A stretch of 8,936 nucleotides of DNA from Ruminococcaceae bacterium UBA5391. Its GTDB lineage: Bacteria > Bacillota > Clostridia > Oscillospirales > Acutalibacteraceae. A model generated the notes under the pieces. It had not been told where the DNA came from. It saw nothing but the letters and a program-made list of their open reading frames with translations, and searched no databases. Shown piece after piece: positions 1-6,483 of this stretch; position 1 is the first letter of the stretch; every line of letters begins with the position of its first letter. The stretch spans positions 1-8,936 of the forward strand of contig DHOL01000044.1 of assembly GCA_002410755.1 (NCBI GenBank), given 5' to 3'. The position numbers and the translations under genes were made by a program.

Positions 1-260
1 CAGATGGCGACTTTATAGCCTTTTGCAATCAGCTTGGCGACATAGGTCTCATAGCTGTGGAACGGAATGCCGCACATGGGCGCGCGCTCCGGCTGCCCGC
101 AGTCGCGCCCCGTTAGAGTCAGGTCCAGCTCCCGCGAAACGAGCTTTGCGTCGTCGTAGAACATCTCGTAGAAGTCGCCGAGACGGAAAAACAGGATGGT
201 ATCCGGGTATTTTTTCTTCATCTCAAAGTACTGTGCCATCATGGGGGAAAGGGCTGCCAA
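1..260 (-). CDS. mutS: DNA mismatch repair protein MutS, N-terminal part (cut by window start)
   Basis: MutS recognises mismatches and small loops in DNA and recruits MutL for post-replicative repair. Only the first 86 codons are here, covering much of mismatch-recognition domain I. Visible family features are the opening [13 protein letters not shown], the mismatch-binding motif GDFYEMF at residues 28-34 (the stacking Phe30 and Glu32 of the F-x-E signature) and the stretch [16 protein letters not shown]. The start is taken as TTG at 260: it is the only start upstream of the MetMet pair at residues 7-8 before an in-frame TAA at 276-278, and a GAGGCGG Shine-Dalgarno sequence sits 5 nt upstream. 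The gene follows the YmcA-like gene by 37 bp and is probably last or late in the miaB operon. Family assignment is very secure; the start is likely. Confidence 0.95.
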   Translation of the reverse strand, partial: MAALSPMMAQYFEMKKKYPDTILFFRLGDFYEMFYDDAKLVSRELDLTLTGRDCGQPERAPMCGIPFHSYETYVAKLIAKGYKVAI

Positions 261-265
261 AACTA

Positions 266-272
266 CCGCCTC
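266..272 (-). promoter_or_regulatory. Shine-Dalgarno sequence deciding the mutS TTG start
   Basis: GAGGCGG on the minus strand lies 5 nt before TTG at 260. No ATG or GTG is available between the upstream in-frame stop and the internal ATG at 242, so this site supports the TTG start. Confidence 0.55.
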
Positions 273-297
273 GCTTTATGTGATTGGGGATTTCCGG

Positions 298-705
298 TCA
301 GTGGCAGCCTGCGCATGCAGAACAGTTACCGCCACAGGCATGCTCGTCATAGTCCACCGTCTCCGGGTTGCCGCCGTTTGCACTCTGCTCAAGAATTGCA
401 TTGACACGGCGCATCAGGAGCTCAAGGTCTCCCCGGGCATGGTTGTACTCAATCATGCTCGGTTTCTTCATAATAGCCTCATAGACTGCATTCATCGACA
501 TCTGGTAGCCTTTCAGTTTGTCCTCATCCTGCTTCGGCTGCTGCATCTCATTCTGAATTGACATGCGTTTCAGATTGTACTGGCCAATCAGGTCCTGAAG
601 TTCCTTGTCCTCGTCAGCCTTCTGGATGGCAATCTGCATTTTCAGGTAACGCTCATCCTGCTGAATGGTCTTTCCAAGTTCTCTTGCCTGCTCAATGATG
701 TCCAT
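298..705 (-). CDS. YlbF/YmcA-family regulator with C-terminal cysteine cluster
   Basis: This is a 135-residue, mainly helical protein of the YlbF/YmcA (Com_YlbF) family. In B. subtilis YmcA (RicA), YlbF (RicF) and YaaT (RicT) form a complex that assists RNase Y in mRNA maturation, affects Spo0A activation, competence and biofilm formation, and carries Fe-S clusters. The N-terminal 110 residues are charged and helix-forming. The last 12 contain four cysteines (C124, C128, C131, C134; spacing CX3CX2CX2C) followed by a terminal His, a plausible metal or Fe-S ligand set. The ATG start has AAGGAG 7 nt upstream. It lies between miaB (44 bp gap) and mutS (37 bp gap), matching B. subtilis ymcB-ymcA-cotE-mutS without cotE, so it is most likely the YmcA-type member. 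Orthology to YmcA rather than YlbF rests on position and is less sure than the family. Confidence 0.85.
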   Translation of the reverse strand: MDIIEQARELGKTIQQDERYLKMQIAIQKADEDKELQDLIGQYNLKRMSIQNEMQQPKQDEDKLKGYQMSMNAVYEAIMKKPSMIEYNHARGDLELLMRRVNAILEQSANGGNPETVDYDEHACGGNCSACAGCH

Positions 706-749
706 GAAAATTCTCCTTTATATTTTTTAATCAGTATAAAACGAGGCCA

Positions 750-2174
750 CTATTTTACAAGCTCGCCGTCGAGAATCCAGTTGCGGGCTGAAGTAATCTT
801 TACATTCGCAAAAGTGCCGACCGCATTATCACTGCCAGGGAAATTCACGATGACATTCCCGGCCGTGCGCCCTGCAAGCAGTTCGGTTTTCTGGTTCCGC
901 CCCTCTACCAGTACACGGCGCGTCTCCCCAATTTCCCCCGCGCAGCGGACCGCGGAAATCTTCTCCTGCTCTGCGCAGAGCTCCTGAAGCCAGCGGGATT
1001 TTTCCTCTGCCGGGACGGGATCCGGCATCTGTGCGGCCCGCGTACCTTCGCGCGGAGAATAGATAAAGGTAAAGAGCGAAGTAAAGCCGACTTTTTGAAT
1101 CAAATCCACCGTTTCCCGGAATTCCTGGTAGGTCTCGCCGGGAAAGCCGACGATAATGTCGGTCGTCAGCGAAAGGTCCGGAATCTTTTCCCGCGCATAC
1201 TCCACAAGGGACAGGTACTTCTCCCTCGTGTAGCCCCGGTTCATTGCTGCCAGGACACGGTTGTTTCCAGACTGGACGGGCAGGTGCAGGTGGTGGCAGA
1301 TATGCTCGCCGGAAGCCATGGTGTCTATCAGCTCATGCGTGGCGTCCTTTGGATGGGACGTCATAAAGCGCAGACGGTAATCGCCCGGCACGGCGTCCAG
1401 GATGCGGAGCAAAGCGGAAAAATTCACCGGCTTTCTAAGCTTCTTGCCATAGGAATTGACATTCTGCCCGAGGAGGGTAATATCCTTGTACCCTCCGTCC
1501 ACAATCCCCCGGTATTCCCTGAGGATTGCTTCCGGCTGGCGGCTGCGCTCCCTTCCGCGGACATATGGCACAATACAGTAGGAGCAGAAATTATCGCAGC
1601 CGACCATCACGGGAAGCCATGCGCGGATTTTCCCATCCCTGCGGATTGGAAGCCCCTCCACAAGTTCCGCATCTTCCCGGTCGTCCCCGCGTTCAAAGAC
1701 GCGGCTGCTGCCGGCAAGCGCCGTCCAGAGGAGCTCTGGAAAACGGTGCAGCACATGTGTGCCGAAAACGAGGTTCACAAACGGGAATTTGCGACGGACA
1801 TACTGGGACGCTTCTTCCTCCTCCATCATGCAGCCACACACTGCGACAATGACGGAAGGGCGGCGGCGCTTTAACTCTTTCAGCGCGCCGACATTGCCGT
1901 AAACGCGGTTTTCAGCGTGGCCGCGCACTGCACAGGTATTAAACAGAATGAAGTCGGCCTTCTCCACGTCATCGGTAAAGGAAAAGCCCATCTCGGCAAG
2001 CAGGCCCTTAATCTTTTCACTGTCAGCCACATTCTGCTGGCAGCCGTAAGTATGGACATACGCCATCGGGACAGTGCCATCCTTGCGGGCTTCCATAATC
2101 TTTTTTACCTCGGAAATATAAAAATCCTGCGGATGCTCCGGGGCGGGCAGCCGCTGCGGACAAAGTTCTGCCAA
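750..2174 (-). CDS. miaB: tRNA-2-methylthio-N6-dimethylallyladenosine synthase MiaB
   Basis: MiaB is a radical-SAM methylthiotransferase that turns i6A37 of tRNAs reading UNN codons into ms2i6A37, using two [4Fe-4S] clusters. The 474-residue product has the full architecture. An N-terminal extension of about 37 residues precedes the UPF0004 domain, with cluster ligands C45 (TYGCQQN), C81 (NTCAVR) and C115 (CGCM). The radical-SAM core carries CX3CX2C at C193, C197 and C200, followed by IVPYVRGRERSR. A TRAM domain forms the C-terminus (about 405-470). QNVNSYG, LPVQSGNN and DIIVGFPGET are also recognisable. The TTG start is supported by AGGAGG at 2184-2189 with 9 nt spacing. It heads the operon with the YmcA-like gene and mutS and has its own sigma-A promoter upstream. 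The 2-aa QN after C45 and the RGRERSR motif argue for MiaB rather than MtaB or RimO. Confidence 0.96.
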   Translation of the reverse strand: MAELCPQRLPAPEHPQDFYISEVKKIMEARKDGTVPMAYVHTYGCQQNVADSEKIKGLLAEMGFSFTDDVEKADFILFNTCAVRGHAENRVYGNVGALKELKRRRPSVIVAVCGCMMEEEEASQYVRRKFPFVNLVFGTHVLHRFPELLWTALAGSSRVFERGDDREDAELVEGLPIRRDGKIRAWLPVMVGCDNFCSYCIVPYVRGRERSRQPEAILREYRGIVDGGYKDITLLGQNVNSYGKKLRKPVNFSALLRILDAVPGDYRLRFMTSHPKDATHELIDTMASGEHICHHLHLPVQSGNNRVLAAMNRGYTREKYLSLVEYAREKIPDLSLTTDIIVGFPGETYQEFRETVDLIQKVGFTSLFTFIYSPREGTRAAQMPDPVPAEEKSRWLQELCAEQEKISAVRCAGEIGETRRVLVEGRNQKTELLAGRTAGNVIVNFPGSDNAVGTFANVKITSARNWILDGELVK

Positions 2175-2238
2175 GCGGAAATTCCTCCTGTAAAGCCTGG
2201 ATATCCGCGGCCTGCGGTATCCGGGCGGTTATTATTGT

Positions 2239-2267
2239 ATTATACCATACTGCCGGTACGGCTGCAA
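2239..2267 (-). promoter_or_regulatory. Sigma-A promoter of the miaB operon
   Basis: On the minus strand, TTGCAG (2262-2267) and TATAAT (2239-2244) are separated by exactly 17 bp. Transcription would start near 2232 and leave a leader of about 58 nt before the miaB TTG. The -35 box directly abuts the T tract of the upstream terminator, so the unit is tightly packed. Confidence 0.8.
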
Positions 2268-2304
2268 GAAAAATGGGGGACGCAGCCGCTTTGGCCGCTC
2301 CCCC
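2268..2304 (-). terminator. Rho-independent terminator after the sigG-ylmC/ymxH unit
   Basis: GGGGGA (2299-2304 read on the minus strand) pairs with TCCCCC (2275-2280). Inside lies a GC-rich stem with a small bulge and an AAAG-type loop. The minus strand then continues ATTTTTCTT. It is 17 bp past the stop of the YlmC/YmxH gene. On the plus strand the stem is followed by only a short A run and would not terminate. Confidence 0.75.
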
Positions 2305-2320
2305 AAAAAGCACCCCCCTT

Positions 2321-2611
2321 TTAGTCGCGGAAAATGGCTCCAATCCCGCGCGGAGGGCCTTTTGTGCGGATCGGAGTGCTGTAGTTGACGAGGATTGTAT
2401 CATCCCCGATAACCTGGATGTCCTGCCAGCGGATTACAATGTCGTCGTCACGCCCGAACAGTCCGAAAAAGCGCAGGCGCCCGTAAATTACAATCGCTGC
2501 AACGCGCGCTGTCGCCGTGTCGATCTCCAGGTCACAGACGTTGCCAAGGCGCATGCCATCCTTCACATTGATAACTTCCTTGTGGCGCATATCTTCAATT
2601 CTGCAGTTCAC
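2321..2611 (-). CDS. YlmC/YmxH-family sporulation protein (PRC-barrel)
   Basis: This small protein (96 residues from the preferred start) matches the YlmC/YmxH family of PRC-barrel proteins found in endospore formers; no biochemical activity is established for the family. Typical signatures are KEVINVKDGMRLGNVCDLEID near the N-terminus and a DDDIVIRWQDIQVIGDDTILV core forming the beta-barrel. The gene lies 83 bp downstream of sigG, the same neighbour as in many Firmicutes, and is closed by a terminator. Three in-frame starts are close together: GTG 2620, ATG 2617 and GTG 2611. GGGAGG at 2620-2625 overlaps the first, is 2 nt from the second and is 8 nt from the third, so GTG 2611 (MNCRIEDMRHKEV) is chosen. 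Starts at 2620 or 2617 would add two or three residues. It is probably co-transcribed with sigG in the forespore. Confidence 0.88.
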   Translation of the reverse strand: MNCRIEDMRHKEVINVKDGMRLGNVCDLEIDTATARVAAIVIYGRLRFFGLFGRDDDIVIRWQDIQVIGDDTILVNYSTPIRTKGPPRGIGAIFRD

Positions 2612-2619
2612 CCCCATCA

Positions 2620-2625
2620 CCTCCC
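2620..2625 (-). promoter_or_regulatory. Shine-Dalgarno sequence deciding the YlmC/YmxH start
   Basis: GGGAGG on the minus strand is 8 nt from GTG at 2611, but only 2 nt from ATG at 2617 and overlapping GTG at 2620. This favours the third start codon. Confidence 0.6.
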
Positions 2626-2694
2626 AGACTATATGTTTATGTGGGAAAGGGCGGCCTGAAAACCAAAAGTGAAGCGGGGCGGTGCTGGAAACAG

Positions 2695-3465
2695 TTAAAT
2701 TTCTTTCTTAATCTTATCCAGAGCGGCCTTTTCCAGCCGCGAGACCTGTGCCTGGCTGATGCCAATTTCGGACGCAACTTCCATCTGTGTTTTTCCCTGA
2801 AAATAGCGCATGGAAAGAATGTTCTTTTCGCGGGGGTTCAGGTTTTGGATTGCCTGCTTCAAGGCAATTTCATCAAGCCAGTTGGTGTCCTCGTTATTGT
2901 CCCCAACCTGATCCATCACATAAATGGTATCCCCGTCGTCAGAAAAGACAGGCTCATAAAGTGAAACCGGCTCAACAATGGACTCCAGTGCTATGACGAC
3001 TTCTTCACGCGGCAGGTTGAGCGCCTTTGAAATTTCTTCCACATTGGGTTCGCGACTGTTTTCCGCGGTCATTTTCTCCTTGACCTGCATGGCACGGTAT
3101 GCTGTATCCCTCAGGCTGCGGCTCACACGGATGCTGTTGTTGTCACGCAGATAGCGGCGGATTTCTCCAATTATCATGGGAACACCATAAGTGGAAAAGC
3201 GCACCCCCTGATTGATATCGAAGTGATCAATCGCCTTAATAAGGCCGATGCACCCAACTTGAAACAAATCATCAAGATTTTCGCCGCGGTTGGTAAAGCG
3301 CTGCACGACGCTCAGCACAAGGCGCAGGTTGCCCCGTATCAGTTCATCGCGGGCTTCGTTATCCCCCGTTCGGGCTTTGCGAAGCAGATCCATTTTTTCT
3401 TTTTCCGTCAGCACCTTCAGCTTGGAAGTATTGACCCCGCAGATTTCCACTTTGTTATACTGCAT
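2695..3465 (-). CDS. sigG: RNA polymerase sporulation sigma factor SigG (forespore-specific)
   Basis: Sigma-G directs late forespore transcription after engulfment. The 256-residue product has the SigG-specific N-terminus NKVEICGVNTSKL (residues 4-16). Region 2 follows (LRLVLSVVQRF, DDLFQVGCIGLIKAIDHFD, RFSTYGVPMIIGEIRRYLRD), then region 3 and a region 4.2 helix-turn-helix (GKTQMEVASEIGISQAQVSRLEKAA) near residue 220-245. The frame is open upstream to 3618, but the start is ATG 3465 because family similarity begins there and a sigma-F-type promoter lies within the upstream frame. Its ribosome-binding site is weak (GGCGG, 8 nt away). Arg44 replaces the Asn (N45) that B. subtilis sigma-G uses at this place to choose between anti-sigma factors. 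It does not follow sigE directly; a plus-strand gene block separates them. Homology is certain. Confidence 0.96.
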   Translation of the reverse strand: MQYNKVEICGVNTSKLKVLTEKEKMDLLRKARTGDNEARDELIRGNLRLVLSVVQRFTNRGENLDDLFQVGCIGLIKAIDHFDINQGVRFSTYGVPMIIGEIRRYLRDNNSIRVSRSLRDTAYRAMQVKEKMTAENSREPNVEEISKALNLPREEVVIALESIVEPVSLYEPVFSDDGDTIYVMDQVGDNNEDTNWLDEIALKQAIQNLNPREKNILSMRYFQGKTQMEVASEIGISQAQVSRLEKAALDKIKKEI

Positions 3466-3469
3466 TATA

Positions 3470-3520
3470 CATACCGCCCCTTCCCAGCTAAAAGTATGGC
3501 CCTTCCGGTGCGGCGGTATG
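3470..3520. repeat. 9-bp inverted repeat bracketing the sigG promoter
   Basis: CATACCGCC at 3470-3478 is the exact reverse complement of GGCGGTATG at 3512-3520, with 33 bp between. The distal arm overlaps the -35 element (TATGC, 3517-3521). The proximal arm lies over the sigG ribosome-binding region. Only one arm falls in the transcript, so an RNA hairpin is unlikely; a DNA operator is possible. Confidence 0.5.
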
Positions 3521-3521
3521 C
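3492..3521 (-). promoter_or_regulatory. Sigma-F (or sigma-G)-type promoter of sigG
   Basis: On the minus strand GCATA (-35, 3517-3521) is followed after 15 bp by GGCCATACTT (3492-3501). Every defined position of the sigma-F pattern GYATA-N15-GGNNANANTW is met. Read as a sigma-G promoter it is GCATA-N18-CATACTT, also close. The start point would be near 3485, about 20 nt before the sigG ATG. It fits sigma-F activation and sigma-G self-activation. Confidence 0.75.
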
Positions 3522-3616
3522 GGGAAAAAATATTGCTTTGATAAAATAAATATGATAGACTGTAAACGCTCGGCAGAGACTGCCATTCTACCTGAAACAT
3601 CAGGAGGAAAAAATAC

Positions 3617-5107
3617 ATGATAAAAAGCCGCCTGAAAAAATCCTTTTTCTACGTCCCATTCCTTCTGGAACTGATCTTGTTTCTCATACTTTACCGTTAT
3701 GATTTTCCCCAGGGTGATGATTTTACATTCGTTGTCTACGGGAAAAATATGGCAAACATCTGGCACTATTACCAGTACTATTACCAATATGCAGGCTCCC
3801 GAATGGCCAATATGCTTGCGCAGGTGCTTCTGCTGAAAGACCTTTCCATCTGGAAAATCCTTACGCCGTTCGTCTGCGTCGGCAGCTCCATGCTGCTTTT
3901 CTATTGGGCAGCAGGACGCCTGAAGCCGCAAAAAGGATGCTTCGGCCGCGATTTTGCCCTCAGTAGTCTCTGCGCTTTTTCCCCCGGTCTGATTCCGCTG
4001 GCCAACAACCTTTTTGCAGATACCTTTCTCTGGATGGACGGTTCCTGCAACTATCTGTACCCGCTGTTTCTGGCGCTTCTGGGAGCAATTCCTTTCTGGA
4101 ACGCACTGCGCAGGCGCAGCCTCCCGCGCGGGCTTCAGTGGCTGTGCCCGGTCTGTTTTGCACTGGCCGGGCTTTTGCACGAGGAAACGGCGGTAGCGCT
4201 TTTCACATTGGCTGTAGTGTCTCTTTTTCTCCTGCGGCATAATGGGAACAAATCCGCACTGCTCCCTCTCATGACTGTCATCAGCACTGCTGTCATGGTA
4301 TACACCTTTACCTGTCCCGGAGCCTATTACCGGCTGCACAAAGCAGAGGGCCCCCAATCCGGGACTCCGCTTTCCCACCTGTTTTATAACCTCTCCAACT
4401 ATTTTGCATCGATTAGCGGGAACCTGTGGCCCATTCCGCTGGTTCTCGGTCTTTGTGCACTTTTCTTTCTCTCCCGTCGCCATGGAAGGTTCCCGGCAGT
4501 TCTAAAATTCCTTCTTTGCTTCGGAGTGCTGTATTTCCCTCTTTCGGATATACTGCCGCTCTCCGGCATCAGAACGGCGTTTTCTTCCTTTCCAGCATTA
4601 TTTGCCCTTCTGACTCTCCGCGTATTGTATTATATAGCCGCTTTTGTGGCCTTTGTCCTGGAAGCCCATTGGGAAAAAAGTCACCGGTACCTGCCGGCGC
4701 TGTATCTCTGCATGTGGGGCAGCCAAGCAATCCCGGCAGCCATTGGCTCCAGCGGAAGGGCGGCTTTCCCGCTTGCCGTTCTAACCATTCTGCTCATGCT
4801 GTGTACGCTGGAAGAATGCACTGGGAACCGGCATGCCGCCATTATGCAGCTTTCTGCTGCTGCGGTCGGGCTGTGCGCCATCCTCTGGACCTTTATTCCG
4901 CTCCGTGCAAACGCAGCCGAATATCAAGGGATCGTACGCAGAGTTGACGAAGCAAAAGCGGGAAAATCACAGACTGTGGTGATTGATGAGGAAAGGTTCC
5001 AAAAATATTATTTTTACTATAACGCATTTTCTAAAGCTTACCGCTATGAAATCGGCCAGTATTATCAGTTGCCGAAAGGTGTAACGATTGTCTTTTCCGG
5101 GCAGTAA
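3617..5107 (+). CDS. Polytopic membrane protein, DUF6056/GT-C glycosyltransferase-like
   Basis: The 496-residue product is an integral membrane protein with about 11 predicted helices, starting with residues 10-27, then near 78-97, 112-131, 142-160 and 172-205 and continuing to about 425, with a soluble tail of about 65 residues. An acidic motif GDDFTF (D34, D35) directly follows the first helix, where GT-C glycosyltransferases carry their catalytic Asp. Other features are GSRMANM (60-66), WMDGSCNYLYP (139-149) and HEETAVA after the fifth helix. This pattern resembles DUF6056 proteins, thought to be GT-C-like, but no substrate can be named. The ATG has AGGAGG 9 nt upstream. It is followed by cca at 32 bp, suggesting co-transcription though the functions look unrelated. 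An unrelated polytopic transferase, ligase or transporter remains possible. Confidence 0.6.
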   Translation: MIKSRLKKSFFYVPFLLELILFLILYRYDFPQGDDFTFVVYGKNMANIWHYYQYYYQYAGSRMANMLAQVLLLKDLSIWKILTPFVCVGSSMLLFYWAAGRLKPQKGCFGRDFALSSLCAFSPGLIPLANNLFADTFLWMDGSCNYLYPLFLALLGAIPFWNALRRRSLPRGLQWLCPVCFALAGLLHEETAVALFTLAVVSLFLLRHNGNKSALLPLMTVISTAVMVYTFTCPGAYYRLHKAEGPQSGTPLSHLFYNLSNYFASISGNLWPIPLVLGLCALFFLSRRHGRFPAVLKFLLCFGVLYFPLSDILPLSGIRTAFSSFPALFALLTLRVLYYIAAFVAFVLEAHWEKSHRYLPALYLCMWGSQAIPAAIGSSGRAAFPLAVLTILLMLCTLEECTGNRHAAIMQLSAAAVGLCAILWTFIPLRANAAEYQGIVRRVDEAKAGKSQTVVIDEERFQKYYFYYNAFSKAYRYEIGQYYQLPKGVTIVFSGQ

Positions 5108-5125
5108 GCCTTTGAAAAGTGCAGG

Positions 5126-5131
5126 AAGGGG
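5126..5131 (+). promoter_or_regulatory. Shine-Dalgarno sequence deciding the cca TTG start
   Basis: AAGGGG (within AGGAAGGGG, 5123-5131) ends 8 nt before TTG at 5140. The alternative in-frame GTG at 5119 lies upstream of this site and has no purine-rich site of its own. Confidence 0.5.
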
Positions 5132-5139
5132 ATGGGTGC

Positions 5140-6483
5140 TTGTTCCTTTCGGTCCCGGGCTATGTCCGGGCTGTGCTGGAAATGCTGGAGCACGGCGGGT
5201 GGCAGGCATATTTAGTTGGCGGATGTGTGCGGGATGCGCTCCTCGGTCGTGAGCCAAATGACTGGGATGTGACAACCGACGCGCTACCGGAGGAAATTCA
5301 GTGCATCTTCGCGGGCTTCCCGGTCATCAGGACGGGGGAAAAGCACGGCACTGTCACTGTCCTGTCAGAAGGGATGCCGGTAGAAGTAACAACATACCGC
5401 ATCGACGGTACCTATACCGACAGAAGGCATCCGGACAGTGTGCAATTCACGCGGCGGCTCAGTGACGATCTTGCGCGGCGGGATTTTACAGTAAATGCAC
5501 TTGCATACAATCAGGAAAATGGTCTTATAGACTATTTTGGCGGTCAGAATGACCTGAAAAACGGCATTCTGCGCTGTGTTGGTGAACCAGGCCTGCGTTT
5601 TCAGGAAGATTCCCTCCGTATCCTACGCCTGCTGCGGTTTTCATCGCAGCTTGGTTTTCAGATTGAACGGTGTACTACAGAAAGTGCCCTGCGGAATCGG
5701 AAGTTTCTCGGCAATATTTCACAGGAACGTGTCCGTGATGAATTTGTAAAGCTTCTTTGTGGGAAAAACGCTGCGAACGTTCTTCGGGAATACCGGGAAA
5801 TCATTGCTGTATTTGTCCCGGAAATCCGCCCCGCATTCGGTTTTGAGCAGCATAACCCGCACCATATCTACGATGTCTGGGAGCATACGCTGCACTGCAT
5901 CAGTGCAGCGGAACCTCAGCCTGTTGTACGCCTTTCCATGTTTCTGCACGATCTTGGAAAGCCGGAATGCTTCACACTCGACTCCGGCGGCGTCGGCCAT
6001 TTTCACGGACATCCGGTGAAGAGCGCGCTTCTCGCAGGAAAGATTCTCACACGTCTGCGCTTTGACCGGAAAACTGCGGAAACTGTCATCCTGCTTGTCC
6101 GCAGCCACAGCCTGCCGCTTCTTCCGGAGGAACATTGCCTGCGGCGGAGGCTGAACCAGCTCGGTGACGAAAATCTGCGCCTCCTTATCAAAGTGCAGGA
6201 AGCCGACGCAAAAGGGAAAGCATCTTCAAGCGCAGCTTACCTTGCTTCGCTTGAACAGATTCCTGCCCTGCTGGACCGAATGGAAGCAGAAGGACAGTGT
6301 TTTTCCCTGAAAAGCCTCGCAGTCGATGGGAATGACCTTTTGGCGCTTGGAATCCCGCGAGGCAAAGAAATCGGACGGATTCTCCACGCCCTCCTTAGCA
6401 ACGTGATAGACGGGAAAATTCCAAATATCCGCAGTGCACTCCTAGATACCGCAAAAAAGCTGAAGGGAAGCGGTACAGAATGA
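5140..6483 (+). CDS. cca: CCA tRNA nucleotidyltransferase with HD domain
   Basis: This enzyme adds or repairs the 3'-CCA of tRNAs using CTP and ATP. The 447-residue product is a class II nucleotidyltransferase. GGCVRD lies at 27-32, the metal-binding D41-x-D43 in NDWDVTTD, a third acidic residue likely at E82, RRDFTVNA at 113-120, and the NTP-selecting helix EDSLRILRLLRF at 156-167. An HD-type region follows (HHIYDVWEHTLH at 241-252, HD at 270-271, HFHGHP downstream), as in many clostridial CCA enzymes. TTG 5140 is chosen because it follows AAGGGG at 8 nt and matches the usual family N-terminus; GTG 5119 would add seven residues. The gene overlaps the DNA glycosylase by ATGA. A bacterial poly(A) polymerase is the main alternative; the EDxxR helix and the adjacent HD domain favour CCA addition. 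Confidence 0.92.
   Translation: MFLSVPGYVRAVLEMLEHGGWQAYLVGGCVRDALLGREPNDWDVTTDALPEEIQCIFAGFPVIRTGEKHGTVTVLSEGMPVEVTTYRIDGTYTDRRHPDSVQFTRRLSDDLARRDFTVNALAYNQENGLIDYFGGQNDLKNGILRCVGEPGLRFQEDSLRILRLLRFSSQLGFQIERCTTESALRNRKFLGNISQERVRDEFVKLLCGKNAANVLREYREIIAVFVPEIRPAFGFEQHNPHHIYDVWEHTLHCISAAEPQPVVRLSMFLHDLGKPECFTLDSGGVGHFHGHPVKSALLAGKILTRLRFDRKTAETVILLVRSHSLPLLPEEHCLRRRLNQLGDENLRLLIKVQEADAKGKASSSAAYLASLEQIPALLDRMEAEGQCFSLKSLAVDGNDLLALGIPRGKEIGRILHALLSNVIDGKIPNIRSALLDTAKKLKGSGTE

Larger units (their letters stand above)
3466..3616. other. Divergent control region between sigG and the membrane-protein gene
   Basis: This 151 bp gap holds the sigma-F-type sigG promoter on the minus strand and an inverted repeat around it. 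On the plus side lie an A+T-rich stretch with TATGAT at 3551-3556 lacking a convincing -35 box, a short hairpin (GGCAG-AGA-CTGCC, 3572-3584) and AGGAGG at 3602-3607 serving the gene at 3617. No confident plus-strand promoter was found. Confidence 0.6.

Noticed and set aside
1095..1874. 259-codon open frame on the plus strand
   Set aside because: It is antisense to the radical-SAM part of miaB, whose catalytic motifs are intact; its translation shows no recognisable domain.
2023..2403. 126-codon minus-strand frame over the miaB promoter and terminator
   Set aside because: It overlaps miaB, the YlmC/YmxH gene and the terminator in another frame, and its product is low-complexity Ala-rich sequence.
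3533..3556. Sigma-A promoter TTGCTT/TATGAT for the membrane-protein gene
   Set aside because: The boxes are only 12 bp apart, too close for a sigma-A promoter; noted only as an A+T-rich candidate region.
3466..3618. N-terminal extension of sigG to 3618
   Set aside because: The extra 51 residues do not resemble sigma factors, and the sigma-F-type promoter and inverted repeat lie within this stretch. Family similarity starts at ATG 3465.
3488..4483. 331-codon open frame on the minus strand
   Set aside because: It lies antisense to the membrane-protein gene, crosses the sigG promoter region, and its product is a highly charged sequence with no family features. The opposite strand gives a coherent multi-helix protein with a strong ribosome-binding site.
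5719..6135. 138-codon open frame on the minus strand within cca
   Set aside because: It is a shadow of the cca coding sequence; no ribosome-binding site or domain supports it.
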